DNA of 64,000 nucleotides from Terriglobia bacterium (GTDB taxonomy: Bacteria > Acidobacteriota > Terriglobia > Versatilivoradales > Versatilivoraceae): the NCBI GenBank assembly GCA_951813285.1, contig OX638355.1, positions 1,922,653 to 1,986,652 of the forward strand. The letters are read 5' to 3'. Below, one piece after another: positions 39,201-45,006 of the stretch. A program made the translations under genes and the position numbers. The notes below the pieces were generated by a model. That model saw nothing but the letters and a program-made list of their open reading frames with translations. It had not been told where the DNA came from and made no database searches. Position 1 is the first letter of the stretch. The number at the start of each line of letters is the position of its first letter.

Positions 39201-39419
39201 GCGTCCGTCACTGTCGGTGGTCACGCCGTGCCACGAGGACAGCGTCTCCTCGCTCGTCCATTTGGTGTTGACCGTCCAGTTCGCGCCGTCCGTGGCGTTG
39301 TAGAGCGCGACCAGCGCCGCCTTGTCGGTGGCGACAGAATTCTGGGCATGGACGTGGTCTGCCGCACTGAGCGGCAGCACCGCCAGAAGAACCCGTAGCA
39401 GCCACCTGAAGTCTTGCAT
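27216..39419 (-). CDS. Giant secreted multidomain mosaic protein (4067 residues)
   Basis: A signal peptide (MQDFRWLLRVLLAVLPLSA) is followed by leucine-rich repeats (about 40-160) and a metallopeptidase-like domain with the zinc motif HELGHLMGLHHD (about 313-324). Next come Calx-beta (430-548), a SwmB-type repeat pair (550-775), a GLUG-containing stretch (780-1105) and FN3 (1140-1229). A spondin-N-like domain (1230-1440; PSPDWFVGVSGL) and a cadherin-like domain precede a glucose/sorbosone-dehydrogenase-like propeller (1645-1980; WGITFAPDG). Three more SwmB repeats, further cadherin and FN3 domains, a Gly-rich linker, two copies of a small beta domain (FTAGDLEG/FRAEDLEG) and a duplicated C-terminal adhesion-like domain follow. 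Probably a surface or released adhesin with protease and sugar-binding parts; the role is inference. No sorting motif seen. Confidence 0.85.
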   Translation of the reverse strand: MQDFRWLLRVLLAVLPLSAADHVHAQNSVATDKAALVALYNATDGANWTVNTKWTSEETLSSWHGVTTDSDGRVTALALNDNGLDGTLPASLGNLSELEQLDLRDNDLSGALPSELGNLTNLTSLLLNESRALTGPLPDGLRELSDLETVNIEDTELCAPGDDTFQAWWETISKTGLICPPAEQSVIDVAVFYTPYVREAWGGTEEIETRIDLMVAETNQAYMAGGVNQRVRLVAVEEVEYTQSDVVTDLSRLTNKTDGYMDGIHAVRDQFAADAVLLVRSGLGANANLMATVSADFERIAFATTKANSLTFAHELGHLMGLHHDRYEVCENGRCTRMAFPYAYGYVNLRAFGQGTAASTRWRSVMAYDTRCDDAGFSCEWLLRFSNPDQIYPDPGGDPLGQSGLEPSGDADGPSDGVRVLNRTRGYVANFRRAPDITVSFAADQHTATEGGTAATVTLRLSGKPTRPIYVPLVAMGANGGTVYDYKLPARVTFTAEETEKSFTVAAVDDEADDDGEAVTLAFGEPLPAGVSEGSTAAATVTLADNDTVTDPPSILSVELTSTPGPKGAYAASDEIEATVRFDKTVLVTGTPQLTLTVGTNSRKASHSSTAGDVLRFHYTVADDDTDTDGVSIAANGLGENGGTIRDGADQDAGLTHGAVPADSAHRVDGVKPAFESATVDADVLTLVFSEALDETSVPAGGGLAGAIQVTVGGELRAVVGVKVAGEDVRVRLDPQVVHGDVVTVSYTPGSLPIRDLVGNAAASLSGRMVTNVTAEPVYDADADGLIGITTLAQLDAIRHDMDGDGVPASSGETAYQAAFPDAFAEPDARLRCGGSGCSGYELLADLDFDTDDSGGPSSGDTYWNGGDGWVPMGAFSNSFRATLEGNGHTIRNLFIKRAATNWIGLFAAVGGATTSAPAGVVRGVGLTAVDVTGNDWTGGLAGHSGGSVTTSHVTGRVSGDAFVGGLVGTSGGEIQASYSNAEVSGEDYVGGLLGFNDGTVTVSYATGSVSVTSGHGGGLVGRSSGGKIVASYSTAPAHSPTAGLVGSKGTDAVITSSYWDGDTSSRTTGLGSTRTTASLQAPTGYTEIYGTWNVDLDGDTVNDDPWDFGTSSQYPALKANLDGQGQATWQEFGYQLRESPALTATAGGGKVVLEWTAVDVTHWTPAPNVTYILTRDDGATSEILGEGLSGLTFTDTDVTADTTYTYQVAAVVTGGEATRSALVAATALPNLWLSPTASDPVAAVESRATYSVTFQGAWNTTVTADGVPSGAHFTTLIGGVHNAGVTFLSEGGMASAGVELMAELGGTSTLADEVRAAEPNALGVLQGSGGNIGPTSSSTISTVTVTTDHPRVTLLTMVAPSPDWFVGVSGLSLLDAQAGWLASLTANLYPWDAGTEEGAEFSLSNSATSPQGTITSLRGMGKFSDEPIATLTFTRQSVNNAPTFTSDTSFDVDENQTSAVATVLAEDPNSGDAVTYEITGGADSSQFQIVEATGALTFNTPPNYERPADVTSTDPANEAANNEYILTVTATGGTGDRALTAEQMITVTVRNLEEAGTVSFSKSGTAIRARLNDPDGGVSSASWQWARSSDRTTGWVDITGATSARYTPASDDKEMYLRATMSYNDGQGSGKQAQGVSTNEIAPPDLEITTLVSGLSIPWGITFAPDGTMLFTQRAGVLSSRLTDGTVQTVTAELEDLFASGETGLMGIVVDPGFSSNRRFYTCQGHTGPEVQVIAWTINAAYTEATRVADPLVEGIPAATGRHGGCRLRFGPQGYLWIATGDAATGAVPQDLTSLGGKVLRVSASTGEAAPGNPLGSRVYTYGHRNLQGLALRPDTNQMWSVEHGPSIDDEINLLVIGRNYGWDPVPGYNEGVSMTDFVKFPDALEAKWSSGSPTLATSGGIFLEGEQWGVWEGRLAVATLKDSKLRLFEFTPSGEFVSQVIVPQLDGDYGRLRTPMMGPDRALYVATSNGTDQILRIAKDATPPAVSSLAVDSDPGADRIYAPEDAIQVTVTFSETVEVEGTPRLVLRVGERNRPAGYVEGTGTTVLVFGYEVVKGDEDTDGVSIDANSLSLNGGTIKDRSKNSAELGHDGLGADSGHKVDGAGPDLAETDPAVVNTATLTLTFDEPLDGSSTPQASAFRVTGGDATRTVADVALSGSAVLLTLDPAMEHGETGIRVSYTVPTGMGTSPLQDVLGNEADRLSNVPVTNETPDTTPPAVSSLAISSDPGSDRTYAAGDEIQVTMTFSETVEVRGTPQLSLELGGGSRAAAYEGGTGTAALVFAYEVADGESDTDGVGVEADSLTGGTIRDAADNDAVPDHDALAADADHKVDGIKPRLAASGRAAANGTSLTLTYNEPLDGSSTPDAGDFTVSGGDQTRTVTRVSVSGSTVVLTLDVGAEHLEAGIRVSYTPGANPIRDVAGNQAEGLSQEPVANDTPDTTPPEVSSLTISSNPGSDHTYAAEDVIEVTVTFSETVKVTGTPRLRLRVGTRNWPAGYLRGTDTTELVFGYEVADGDEDTDGVSVEASRLTLNGGTVKDEADNAAELAHEALAAQADHKVDGVKPAFVSAAVDGSSLTLTYGEALDGGSRPTPEDFTAEVDGAGRSVSGVAISGSLVTLTLDPAVEHGDTGIRVSYTPGTTPIQDEVGNDAQGLSNRGVTNTTDEPNTAPEITTRGPLSVGENQALARRLQARDSDAGDEVTGWAIVGGTDRGRFAITSDTGELSFREAPDYESPADVASGDPVSGLEDNEYVVTVEVKSGAGARELTAEQTFLVRVTDEREPPEVPEAPDISGETADSLTVNWSEPDNTGPTITDYDVQYREKGTGGFTDGGHDGPGLSLTLSGLKEGTDYEVRVRAGNEEGTSGWSDSGEGMTVTPLTLVMASGTDPPVSGPFTVRFSFSEVVSAFSRGDIETEQVAEQDPACRDSQGNAVPCDPVIGALQTVDDRVFRATVTPGTNGVENNYTLRLRVPADTVSSSGSGQLNEEGMLEVRVAPPGVTLEMSSIGLRASDGNGAVQLRWNSPADNAGSAIIRYEYRYAAVGEEFGAWENMAAGTRGVTVEGLINGQEYVFELQAVNALGKGGAETVMATPVAGGSGGGFGGGGGGGGLLFPPEAPASLTAMPGDEAVRLEWSPPESDGGSPILRYEYRLKEGRGEFGEWTPILDSAPDKVHATGYTVGDLLNGTVYVFELRAVNAAGNGQESEAVEVAMPLDPAYWSNFRAEDLEGTQLMLEAFLQEGSSRDRELRFGEGLWFEQDELDGEGEVTATHSGSYGYRYTSRTTGELSLDFDGGEACQLRLTFSGEGAGSYSYRCGGSSRGQGSFRMSELVNRVPEITSPGLFEVEENTTTVGQLAAVDWDEGDEVTGYGIVGGADGGLFSIVAETGELNFKEAPDYENPGDVASEDPHSEAADNEYVLVVEVTSGEGERKRTTEQAIRVRVTDAEMEDAGEGQTGSEDPSDFTAGDLEGERLTLRLGGEGTTRSLELRFGEGNRFEQIESVSPQAATRAEAAASRSESTTSRSGTYTYEKTGPGMGTITLNYDDGASCEIRLSFTESGVGAFAYSCSGEDPAEGSFRLTTGSLFVPVILSSAGRNNSFFTSELTLTNRGERDVELDYRYTAHRGGGSGTASDVLPAGRQRVETKALTYLIGLGVPIPETGNRIGTLRVEVPLGSEVEAVVRTTTKVPDGRAGLAYLGVAEVTGFDEAVYLCGLRQNDQDRSNLAFQNMGAPEEGAITLRATVYSGEAGDTTARVRDEITLDPGGFHQYSPVLGVLESADGNRQGYVKVERVEGTAPFYAYGVINDQANSDGSFVFPVTASSLQGTMGQTLPVIVETSEFTSELMVTNFSEEERTLDFEFVAEGIEADDKTASFSMTLKGGQQEIIPELVEALRRQGVAGLGTTRGFYLGPVFVMAEEGDLSGIVIGARTGSEGGGGSYSVLYNAVPEGAAYSQETWVDGLQQNQENRSNLALVNTGEVDESASVFHLEIYDGETGTLVETVVTKAIPARRWHQINGILLRAGPETRQGYMRIEKVSGENPFLAYGVVNDGGAPGERSGDGAYLPARE

Positions 39420-39448
39420 GAGCGGTCAGACCTTTGACATTGGGTTCA

Positions 39449-39988
39449 TCAGTGCTCGTGGTCGGTCTCGGAACGGGGCTCCTCTACTCCGCAGTTGAGC
39501 GGCGGCTCCTCGACCTGGCTGATGGCGTACCGCCCCCGGCCGGCGGACCGGATGCGGTAGGTTCCGCGGAGCGTCCGCACCGCGCCGGCGACCGTCTCAC
39601 CGTTGACCACCAGCGTCATGGTTCCCAGCGGCTCGCCGGCCAGCCGGCCCGAAACCGAATAGCCGCCGGAAAAGGTCGGCTCTGTACGCTCCACGATCCC
39701 TGTCAACACGACATCCTGGAACAGATTCAAGGTCAGGGTTGCGGGCGGCATCCTGCGTCTCGCTGACCCCGGCTTCTGGCGCCGGGAGGCGGCCGCCCGC
39801 GCGCGGCTGAGCATCCCGAAGTCAATCGCCACTAGGCGGCGGCGATGCGTGGTGGCGCCAGTTGAGGCCGATGCCGGCGTCCGGGTCCGCGCTGCCACCG
39901 GCTCGACCGCGGAAAAGAGTCCCTTGCCCTGCCCCTCGACCGTGGCTGTAGGCAGCAACCCCAGCAGCACGACCGTGACTGACGCCAT
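39449..39988 (-). CDS. Small secreted protein resembling an M12-peptidase prodomain
   Basis: I start it at MASVTVVLLGLLPTATVEGQG (ATG 39988), which looks like a signal peptide; the frame is open to 40216, but that part reads as noise. The conserved part is near the C-terminus: LNLFQDVVLTGIVERTEPT, GGYSVSGRLAGEPLGTMTLV, GTYRIRSAGRGRYAISQ. Such a segment normally precedes reprolysin-like metallopeptidase domains within one chain in related bacteria (my recollection of the family, not checked here). It lies 29 bp upstream of the giant gene, which carries an HELGHLMGLHHD peptidase motif but starts with LRRs. A separately encoded prodomain is therefore plausible. Confidence 0.7.
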   Translation of the reverse strand: MASVTVVLLGLLPTATVEGQGKGLFSAVEPVAARTRTPASASTGATTHRRRLVAIDFGMLSRARAAASRRQKPGSARRRMPPATLTLNLFQDVVLTGIVERTEPTFSGGYSVSGRLAGEPLGTMTLVVNGETVAGAVRTLRGTYRIRSAGRGRYAISQVEEPPLNCGVEEPRSETDHEH

Positions 39989-40584
39989 GAAGCGTGCGCC
40001 TGCCGGCGCTCGCCGCAGTTTGGAGGCTGCAGCCCTTATCCTGCATGGCGAGGGAGGAACAACTTCGTCAACAGTGGCTTGGCACGGATGGCAGAGCCCG
40101 TGGATTGAAGGCGTCGGGGAACCGCTCCGGCAGGAAACACGACCGGCTGAGCCGCTGGTCATTTCTGTCGGCTGATTTTTCACTTTCGTGGTCCTCAGTA
40201 TTGAATGTGTCGGCAACCCCTGAAGCGTCGTACACCGTGGAAAGGGACAGCTTCGCTAATTGTGGTTGTTGTATGGAAGACGGATGAATGCTGGAAAACG
40301 AACGGTTGTGGTAATAAATTTTGTTCTGGGCCTCTTTGTTTTTGGTCTGATCGGCCCTGAAATCCCCCACTGTGCCGCAAAACAGTCCAGCAGAAACTTC
40401 CGCTTAGTCCTGAACGGAGTCACGCGTGCGAAGGTTGATCCTGGGAAACACGCCCCGGGGCAGGCATCATGGCGGGGTTTGTCGGGACGACGGGAAGGGA
40501 AAGGGTGCAGGGCGATCGATCAGGCGATGGGGGAAGGAGAAGGTAGTAATCTAAAGGAGATTACGTTGCACTCCTTGCATGAGG
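39989..40584. other. Gene-free interval upstream of the prodomain gene
   Basis: Expected to contain the promoter of the minus-strand prodomain/giant operon. A plus-strand frame at 40260-40691 begins with a hydrophobic stretch, but its second half is made of dispersed repeat S4, so I do not call it a gene. No terminator or promoter is clear. Confidence 0.4.
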
Positions 40585-40771
40585 CAGGCGGTTTGGATGA
40601 TCGAGGTCCGAAGGAACATAGCTGGCCGCTCCCGGCCATCCGGGCCCTGTGTGACTCCCTGGTGGTGGGGCAGGTCATGGCGAGAATCTAAAGCATCCCT
40701 GACATCAAAGCCGGTCTGGCTTTCCGGGAGCAGGCCACGTCCCGATCGATCCGGTCCACACCGGGTCGGCC
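40585..40771 (+). repeat. Dispersed repeat S4, copy a
   Basis: About 185 bp matching the minus strand of about 53396-53600. Shared blocks are GCCATCCGGGCCCTGTGTGACTC (CATCCGGG, TGTGACTCC), GTGGTGGGGCAGGTCATG, ATCCCTGACATCAA and CGTCCCGATCGATC. In one frame both copies read IR-CDS-VVGQVM, so this may be a decayed coding segment. It directly abuts R element R2 here and R6 in the other copy. Confidence 0.75.
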
Positions 40772-41207
40772 GCCTTCCCGCAGGGATCTCTGTGGAGTGA
40801 GCGACCCCCCAAAAGGGTAGGGGGAAGTGGACCACTCAGTGGACCACTTCCCCCTCCCGCGTGCCGCACCAGCGCTCAAAAAGGGGGGGGCGCTCACTCC
40901 ACCTTCTTCCCTCCCGTGCGGCGCGCCGACGCGCCGGGCGGGAGCGCGACACGCGAGGCGCAGCCTCGCATGGCTTTCTCGCAACGGACGCCGACAATGC
41001 TTGCTGTTCCGCGTCTGATGTGACATTTCGGGAACATCTCCTACCACAACGGCGAGGGCTTCGCCTTCTCTGAGAGAAGCGTTGGGGTTGCCCGAAAAGT
41101 GGACCACTTAGGTGGACCACTACCCCTTTGTAAGTGGTCCACCTGTACGACGGCATCTGACGGCATCTGAGTGACCTCCTCAAGGCGGAAATCGTCGATC
41201 ATTTCCC
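40772..41207 (-). repeat. R element, copy R2
   Basis: Minus-strand copy. Array 1 (41099-41144) contains AGTGGACCACT, GGTGGACCACT and AAGTGGTCCACCT; array 2 (40826-40848) contains AGTGGACCACTCAGTGGACC. Both arrays thus carry the same GTGGACCAC core. The CTTCTCTCAGAGAAG box at about 41066-41080 is a perfect palindrome, and GCGAGGCTGCGCCTCGC forms another hairpin. The inverted arms GGAGTGAGCGCCCCCC and GGTCGCTCACTCCACAG flank array 2. Confidence 0.85.
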
Positions 41208-41450
41208 GGCCGTTGGAGGCCGGGTCTTCCTGCTCCTATTGGGCGATCTTCTCCATGACGACATCGAAGCCGCCATGGCGTTCGACGGTGTCCTGCCCCC
41301 CGAATCCGCGAGCTTTGCCAGGCAGGCTGGGATTTCCAGGCCCCTGGAATGCCAGAGCACCCCGGAACGCCTCCTGCACCGATTTCCGTCTCAGGGACCG
41401 CAGGTCCCCCCGCCTGTGGGGAAACCGGAATGGCCGCCTCGCTCAGCGGT
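41208..41450 (-). repeat. Dispersed repeat S3, copy a (with YFHIK-family C-terminal remnant)
   Basis: Matches about 50998-51245 (plus strand) and, more distantly, 54482-54634 and 54077-54135. Shared blocks include CATTCCGGTTTCCCCACAGG, GGTCCCTGAGACGGAAATCGG and GGCAAAGCTCGCGGATTC. It ends in the C-terminal coding remnant ERHGGFDVVMEKIAQ. In both good copies it leads directly into an R element. Confidence 0.8.
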
Positions 41451-41457
41451 CCTGGGG

Positions 41458-41643
41458 TCGCCATGCGGAGAGAGCGACCTCCGCGCGGGGGGCAAGGGGT
41501 GTCCAGACCCCTTTCCACCATTGCCCTCCTCCGTGGCGCGCCAGCGGCGAAAAAAGGGGCGCTCTCACCACCAGCACCCGTCTCGTGCGGCGCGCCGACG
41601 CGCCGTGCGAGGCGGGGACAGCGGGGCCGGCGCCGCACCGCGT
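41458..41643 (-). repeat. R element, partial copy R3
   Basis: Only the distal half of an R element is present: GGCGCGTCGGCGCGCC hairpin, then GGTGGTGAGAGCG...CCC arm, a spacer with AATGGTGGAAAGGGGTC, and the partner arm GGAGGTCGCTCTCTCC. It is truncated on one side by the 3' end of the group II intron near 41669, which suggests the intron inserted beside or into it. Confidence 0.65.
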
Positions 41644-41787
41644 AGTGCCGGGGAGCCAGCCTACCCAAGTAGAGTCGAGGGGAGGCGCGCCGGCCTTAGA
41701 TCGAGGGAGTCGCTGTTGCCGGCGGCTTTCGCCACTTGCCGGTGCCTCAATCTCGTTCCTCGCTGCGTTTCCTCGCCCCCGCTCATC

Positions 41788-41820
41788 AAACCGGACGTGC
41801 GGTTTTCCCGCATCCGGCTT
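41788..41820 (-). ncRNA. Group II intron domain V
   Basis: On the minus strand AAGCCGGATGCGG-GAAA-ACCGCACGTCCGGTTT folds as the expected 33-nt hairpin. It has a lower stem, a two-base bulge and a GAAA tetraloop, and lies 10 nt beyond the reverse-transcriptase stop codon. This is the most conserved catalytic part of group II introns. Confidence 0.88.
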
Positions 41821-41830
41821 TCAGTCAAGA

Positions 41831-43112
41831 TCATGCCTTCGCCCTCGGAAGGCTCTGTGGCTTCGACCCCAGGCAAGTGAGTCCATAGGTTTTCCATAGT
41901 CTCTCGTCCGAGAAGCGCACAGTCCCCCCGGTCCTCACCTTGTGCTTCCGACAGAGCCACTGACGCAGCCGCCCGCCCGCGTGGCGGTCGATCGCTCGGT
42001 AGGCCGGGCTCACCTGCCCCAGAACGAAGTAGTTCGCCCACCCGGTCATCGCCCGGTTCAGGTGTTCTACCATCTGTCCTCGAAGCAGCGTCCCGTTCCT
42101 CGGCGCCGTCCACTCGCTGATCTTGCGGCAGATGCTCTGGACACTCGCCTTGCTGGGTCGAGTGCCGATGTAGGCTCCTCTCCCCTTGGGGCGATAGTTG
42201 CGTCCGATGCGATATCCCAGAAACCCCATCGGTTCCTCGGGACACCGCAAGCATCGGGTCTTCCGCTCGTTGACCGGTAGCTTCAGCTCCTCCATGATCC
42301 GCTTGACCGCCGTCAGCATCTCTGCCGCCGGTGCCTTGCCGAGTACACGGAAGTCATCCGCATAGTTGACGATCTCCGCACAGAAGCGCCGGGCATAACC
42401 CAGCACCTTCCAGCCCAAAACGAAGCGCCGCATGTAGAGATTGCTGAGCAAGGGTGAGATCGGGGCTCCTTGCGGTGTCCCCTTCCGCTCCCAGCGCCCT
42501 CGGTTCGTGCGGCGTCTGCCACCCTTCCCGTCGTCCTCCTCCACCGGCATCTCCAGCCATGCTTTGATGAGCTTGAGCATCCTCCCGTCACTCACGCGCC
42601 GGGCAATGCTCTTCATCAGCTCCGCATGCGGAATCTCGCCGAAGTAGTTGGACAGGTCGCCGTCAACCACCTCCTGGTAACCCCTTTGCAGGAGTTCATG
42701 CACGCGTTTGACCGCGTCGTTGGCACTCCGCCCCCGCCGATAGCCATACTGCTCCGGTTCCAGGTCCGCTTCGAAGATCGGCTCCAACACCAGCAAAGCC
42801 GCCGTCTGCGCTACCCGGTCCCGTATGCAGGGTATGCCCAAAGGCCGGAACTTGCCGGGCTGTTTCTTCGGGATCAGCACCTGCCGCACCGGCTTCGGTA
42901 CGTAGGTCCCTTCCCTCAGGTCCCGCGCCAGTTCCCCCAGCCAGCCCTCCACCCCATACGCCTCGATGTCCTTGATGCCCTCCCCGTCCACCCCGGCCGA
43001 CCCGCCGCTTGGGGTTCTCCTTCGCTTTCGCATGGTGCATGGTCTGGAATTTCCGAACCCCCTCTGACCCTGTTAGACTCTTGTCAGTGGCCACGCCTTG
43101 CCTCCTTTCCAT
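41831..43112 (-). pseudogene. ltrA: Group II intron reverse transcriptase/maturase, 5' end damaged
   Basis: The main frame (41831-43033) encodes about 400 residues with all reverse-transcriptase blocks: GIPCIRDRVAQTA, YGYRRGRSANDAVKR, VDGDLSNYF, GTPQGAPISPLLSNLYM, the catalytic NYADDF, and GFLGY. A maturase domain X includes GWANYF. There is no endonuclease domain. Upstream the natural start lies in another frame (MERRQGVATDKSLTG... KAKENPK, ATG 43112). The expected FYxLYDK-type segment between KAKENP and GGSAGVDG is missing. A short deletion with frame change has therefore removed about 25-30 residues, and activity is doubtful unless translation restarts. Confidence 0.82.
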
Positions 43113-43589
43113 GCTGCTCTCAACTCAGGGTCCCTTCCCTCCACCGGCGTTACCCGGCTTCTCCGGTACTACGGACCCTTCCGCCACCCTGATGGCCCGG
43201 CCTGCCCCTCGCGGGGTCCCGGTTGATGTGTGCCGCATCTCCCCCAGGGCTTCCCGTGTTGCTGCCTTCTTCCCCTTCCATGCGTGCCAGCGTCACTACC
43301 CCGACGGAAGCGGATCGGTGCCCGCGTCGCTCTCTTCCCCATCCGCCAACGGCCTTCCCCTAATTACAGGAGGGTCGGCTTCCGTATCGCCCTGTTTCGA
43401 GGCCTGCTCGACGTTCACTCGCGTTCCGGCCCGCATGGTCGCTGAACCGCTTCAGAGCGGCCCTTTGTCACCAGAGTGCTTCAGACCATATCGTTACCTC
43501 CATGATCCGCCCTGGCTGCTACCAACCGGAGCGACAGTTGTTGGGCGGGATTCGCACCCGCCAGAAGAAGGCGCCTTTCCACGGCGCAC

Positions 43590-43756
43590 TGTAATACATT
43601 GGGGCTGGCGAGGGGCTCCGGCCCCTTCGAACCCCCGACCGGGGGGAACTCCCCCTTGCCCCCCCCATCACCCCCGCCGCTCCCTTCTCTCTCTCCCGGG
43701 AGCTTGGAGCCTGGCTCTCACCCTGGCCGGCACGGGGCGAAGTCCCGGTACTGGGC
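43590..43756. other. Short spacer between intron and integrase remnant
   Basis: C-rich sequence with no supported feature. It contains a GGGGCTCCGGCCCC hairpin at about 43613-43626, possibly part of the intron's target neighbourhood. Confidence 0.35.
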
Positions 43757-43933
43757 TTAGCGCGGGCAACCGATCCCTCGGGCCAAGTAACGCGCCCAGT
43801 CGTCCATCAGGACACGCCGTCGCTCGAACAGGTCGGAGCGGGCATAGGCCGCCTCGACACGGTTGCGGACCACATGCGCCAGGGCCGCCTCGATCACCTC
43901 CCGGGGATGATCCGACAGCCCTTGAATCCTCAT
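43757..43933 (-). pseudogene. C-terminal remnant of a tyrosine integrase (copy b)
   Basis: Encodes 58 residues beginning MRIQGLSDHPREVIEAAL, then AHVVRNRVEAAYARSDLFER and RRVLMDDWARYLARG. This is nearly the same as the last 60 residues of the complete integrase at 51751-52920, including the catalytic Tyr in AAYARSD. The N-terminal 330 residues are absent. It begins at an AT-rich junction (about 43935). Confidence 0.85.
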
Positions 43934-44042
43934 AACGCATGTATTATAATATACTTATATCGCATACAGCGGCTTGTAGTCCCCCCATAGATCACCCTCT
44001 GTCAAGGCGGTCTCGGAATCCGTTTTGCTGCATGAAAACCGG

Positions 44043-44178
44043 TAACCGTTCGGTCAAGCCGTGGAGTCCATCCGCCTTCCGGGGGAGGCGTAGCGAGCAG
44101 AACCGACGGATCGCCTGTGATTGCAGGCACCTCCAACCTCGTCCGGGTCCAAGGCATCACGGCCTGACCGAACTGTTA
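44043..44178 (+). mobile_element. MITE-like 136-bp element, copy a
   Basis: The ends are inverted repeats of about 21 bp: TAACCGTTCGGTCAAGCCGTG at the left and, read inward from the right, TAACAGTTCGGTCAGGCCGTG. The interior also pairs (GTCCATCC... with GGGTCCAAGG), so the element can fold into one long hairpin. A second copy is at 50801-50936. Neither encodes a protein. Confidence 0.75.
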
Positions 44179-44492
44179 CAAAACCTAACAGCTGACGCTT
44201 TCGGGCCAGGGCAAGACCTATTCTCGATGACGTGTTGGGCTTTCGGCCCGACTTCATTGAGCATCAGTCTGGCCGGGGTCCATCCAGGGATGGGTTCGAG
44301 GGGCGCGGGCTTGACCAACACGACAAGCTCATTCGCATCCGTGGGAGCGGCGCCGAACTCGCGGTCGCGGGGCTCTTCGATGAGGGCGCGTAGCCAGGAG
44401 CCGAGGTTGAGGGGCCGCTGGGTGCGGAGGAGCTGGAGACGTTGACGGGTTTCGGAAAAGACGCGGATAGGAAGTGGAACACGGTGCAACAT
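44157..44492 (-). CDS. Small ribbon-helix-helix-like protein, copy 2
   Basis: Start MLHRVPLPIRVFSETRQRLQ, with the pattern strand (VPLPIRV), helix (SETRQRLQLLRTQRPL) and helix (GSWLRALIEEP) typical of ribbon-helix-helix DNA-binding proteins such as antitoxins and plasmid regulators. The following 70 residues (EFGAAPTDANELVVLVKPAP...) form a tail absent from the other copies. The tail runs into the MITE-like element at 44043-44178, so the natural C-terminus may be shorter. It is preceded by the same leader as copy 1 (GTAGCTTTGTAACC...GTTGCACCGTG) and by R4. Confidence 0.55.
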   Translation of the reverse strand: MLHRVPLPIRVFSETRQRLQLLRTQRPLNLGSWLRALIEEPRDREFGAAPTDANELVVLVKPAPLEPIPGWTPARLMLNEVGPKAQHVIENRSCPGPKASAVRFCNSSVRP

Positions 44493-44582
44493 AAGATACA
44501 TGACAACACATAAAGCAACAAACAGGTTACAAAGCTACACGGGGAGACACTCATCCACCATGAGCGCGCAAGGGGCTCGATG

Positions 44583-45006
44583 GCCTTCCCGCCAGGGATC
44601 AATGTGGTGAGAGCGACCTCCCCGCACGAGGGGCAAAGGGCCGCCACCCTGGCCGCCACCTTTGCCCGCCCCCGTGGCGCACCAGCGGTCAAAAGGGTGG
44701 GGTCGCTCTCACCACCAGCACCCCTCTCGTGCGGCGCGCCGTTTCGCCGGGCGAGGGGGGAGACGCGAGGCGCAGCCTCGCTTTGCTTTTCCGCAGCCGA
44801 CGCGGGAAATCCGCGTTGTCCCGCGTCTGATGCGGCGTTTCGGGAGAGTCCAGGACCACAACGGCGAGGCGACCGCCCTCTGAGAGAGAGGCGTTGTGCG
44901 TAGCAGGATCGCCGCCATGTTAGACCGCCACCCCTCCATCGGAAAGGTGGCGGCCCACCTGACGGCATCTGCTTGACCCCCAGAGACGGAAATCGTCGAT
45001 CATTCC
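44583..45006 (-). repeat. R element, copy R4
   Basis: Complete minus-strand copy in the same arrangement as R1. Array 1 (44911-44960) includes GGTGGCGGCC at 44946-44955 and GGTGGCGGTC. Array 2 has GGCCGCCACC at 44639-44648 and 44651-44660, so both arrays carry the same 10-mer. Arms GGTGAGAGCGACCCC and GGTCGCTCTCACC flank array 2. It ends GATCCCTGGCGGGAAGGCC, followed by the leader of the ribbon-helix-helix-like gene. Confidence 0.85.

Larger units (their letters stand above)
41669..43589 (-). mobile_element. Group II intron (about 1.9 kb)
   Basis: The 5' end is set at 43589, where the minus strand reads GTGCGCCGTGGAAAGGCG, fitting the GUGYG-type 5' splice consensus. The reverse-transcriptase ORF occupies the intron interior, and a domain V hairpin follows at 41788-41820. 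The 3' end is placed tentatively at CTCGACTCTAC (41669-41679), with the segment between read as an enlarged domain VI. The intron lies next to R3 and an integrase remnant. Confidence 0.75.

Noticed and set aside
40260-40691. Plus-strand frame with hydrophobic N-terminus (possible small membrane protein)
   Set aside because: The second half is the S4 repeat, and no relative or ribosome site supports it.
40826-41144. CRISPR or iteron replication origin in R2 (repeated GTGGACCAC)
   Set aside because: Too few units, no Rep gene nearby, and equivalent arrays in other copies have different sequences.
41669-43589. Diversity-generating retroelement or retron
   Set aside because: The reverse transcriptase has maturase domain X with GWANYF and a domain V hairpin, so it is a group II intron; no template/variable repeat pair was seen.
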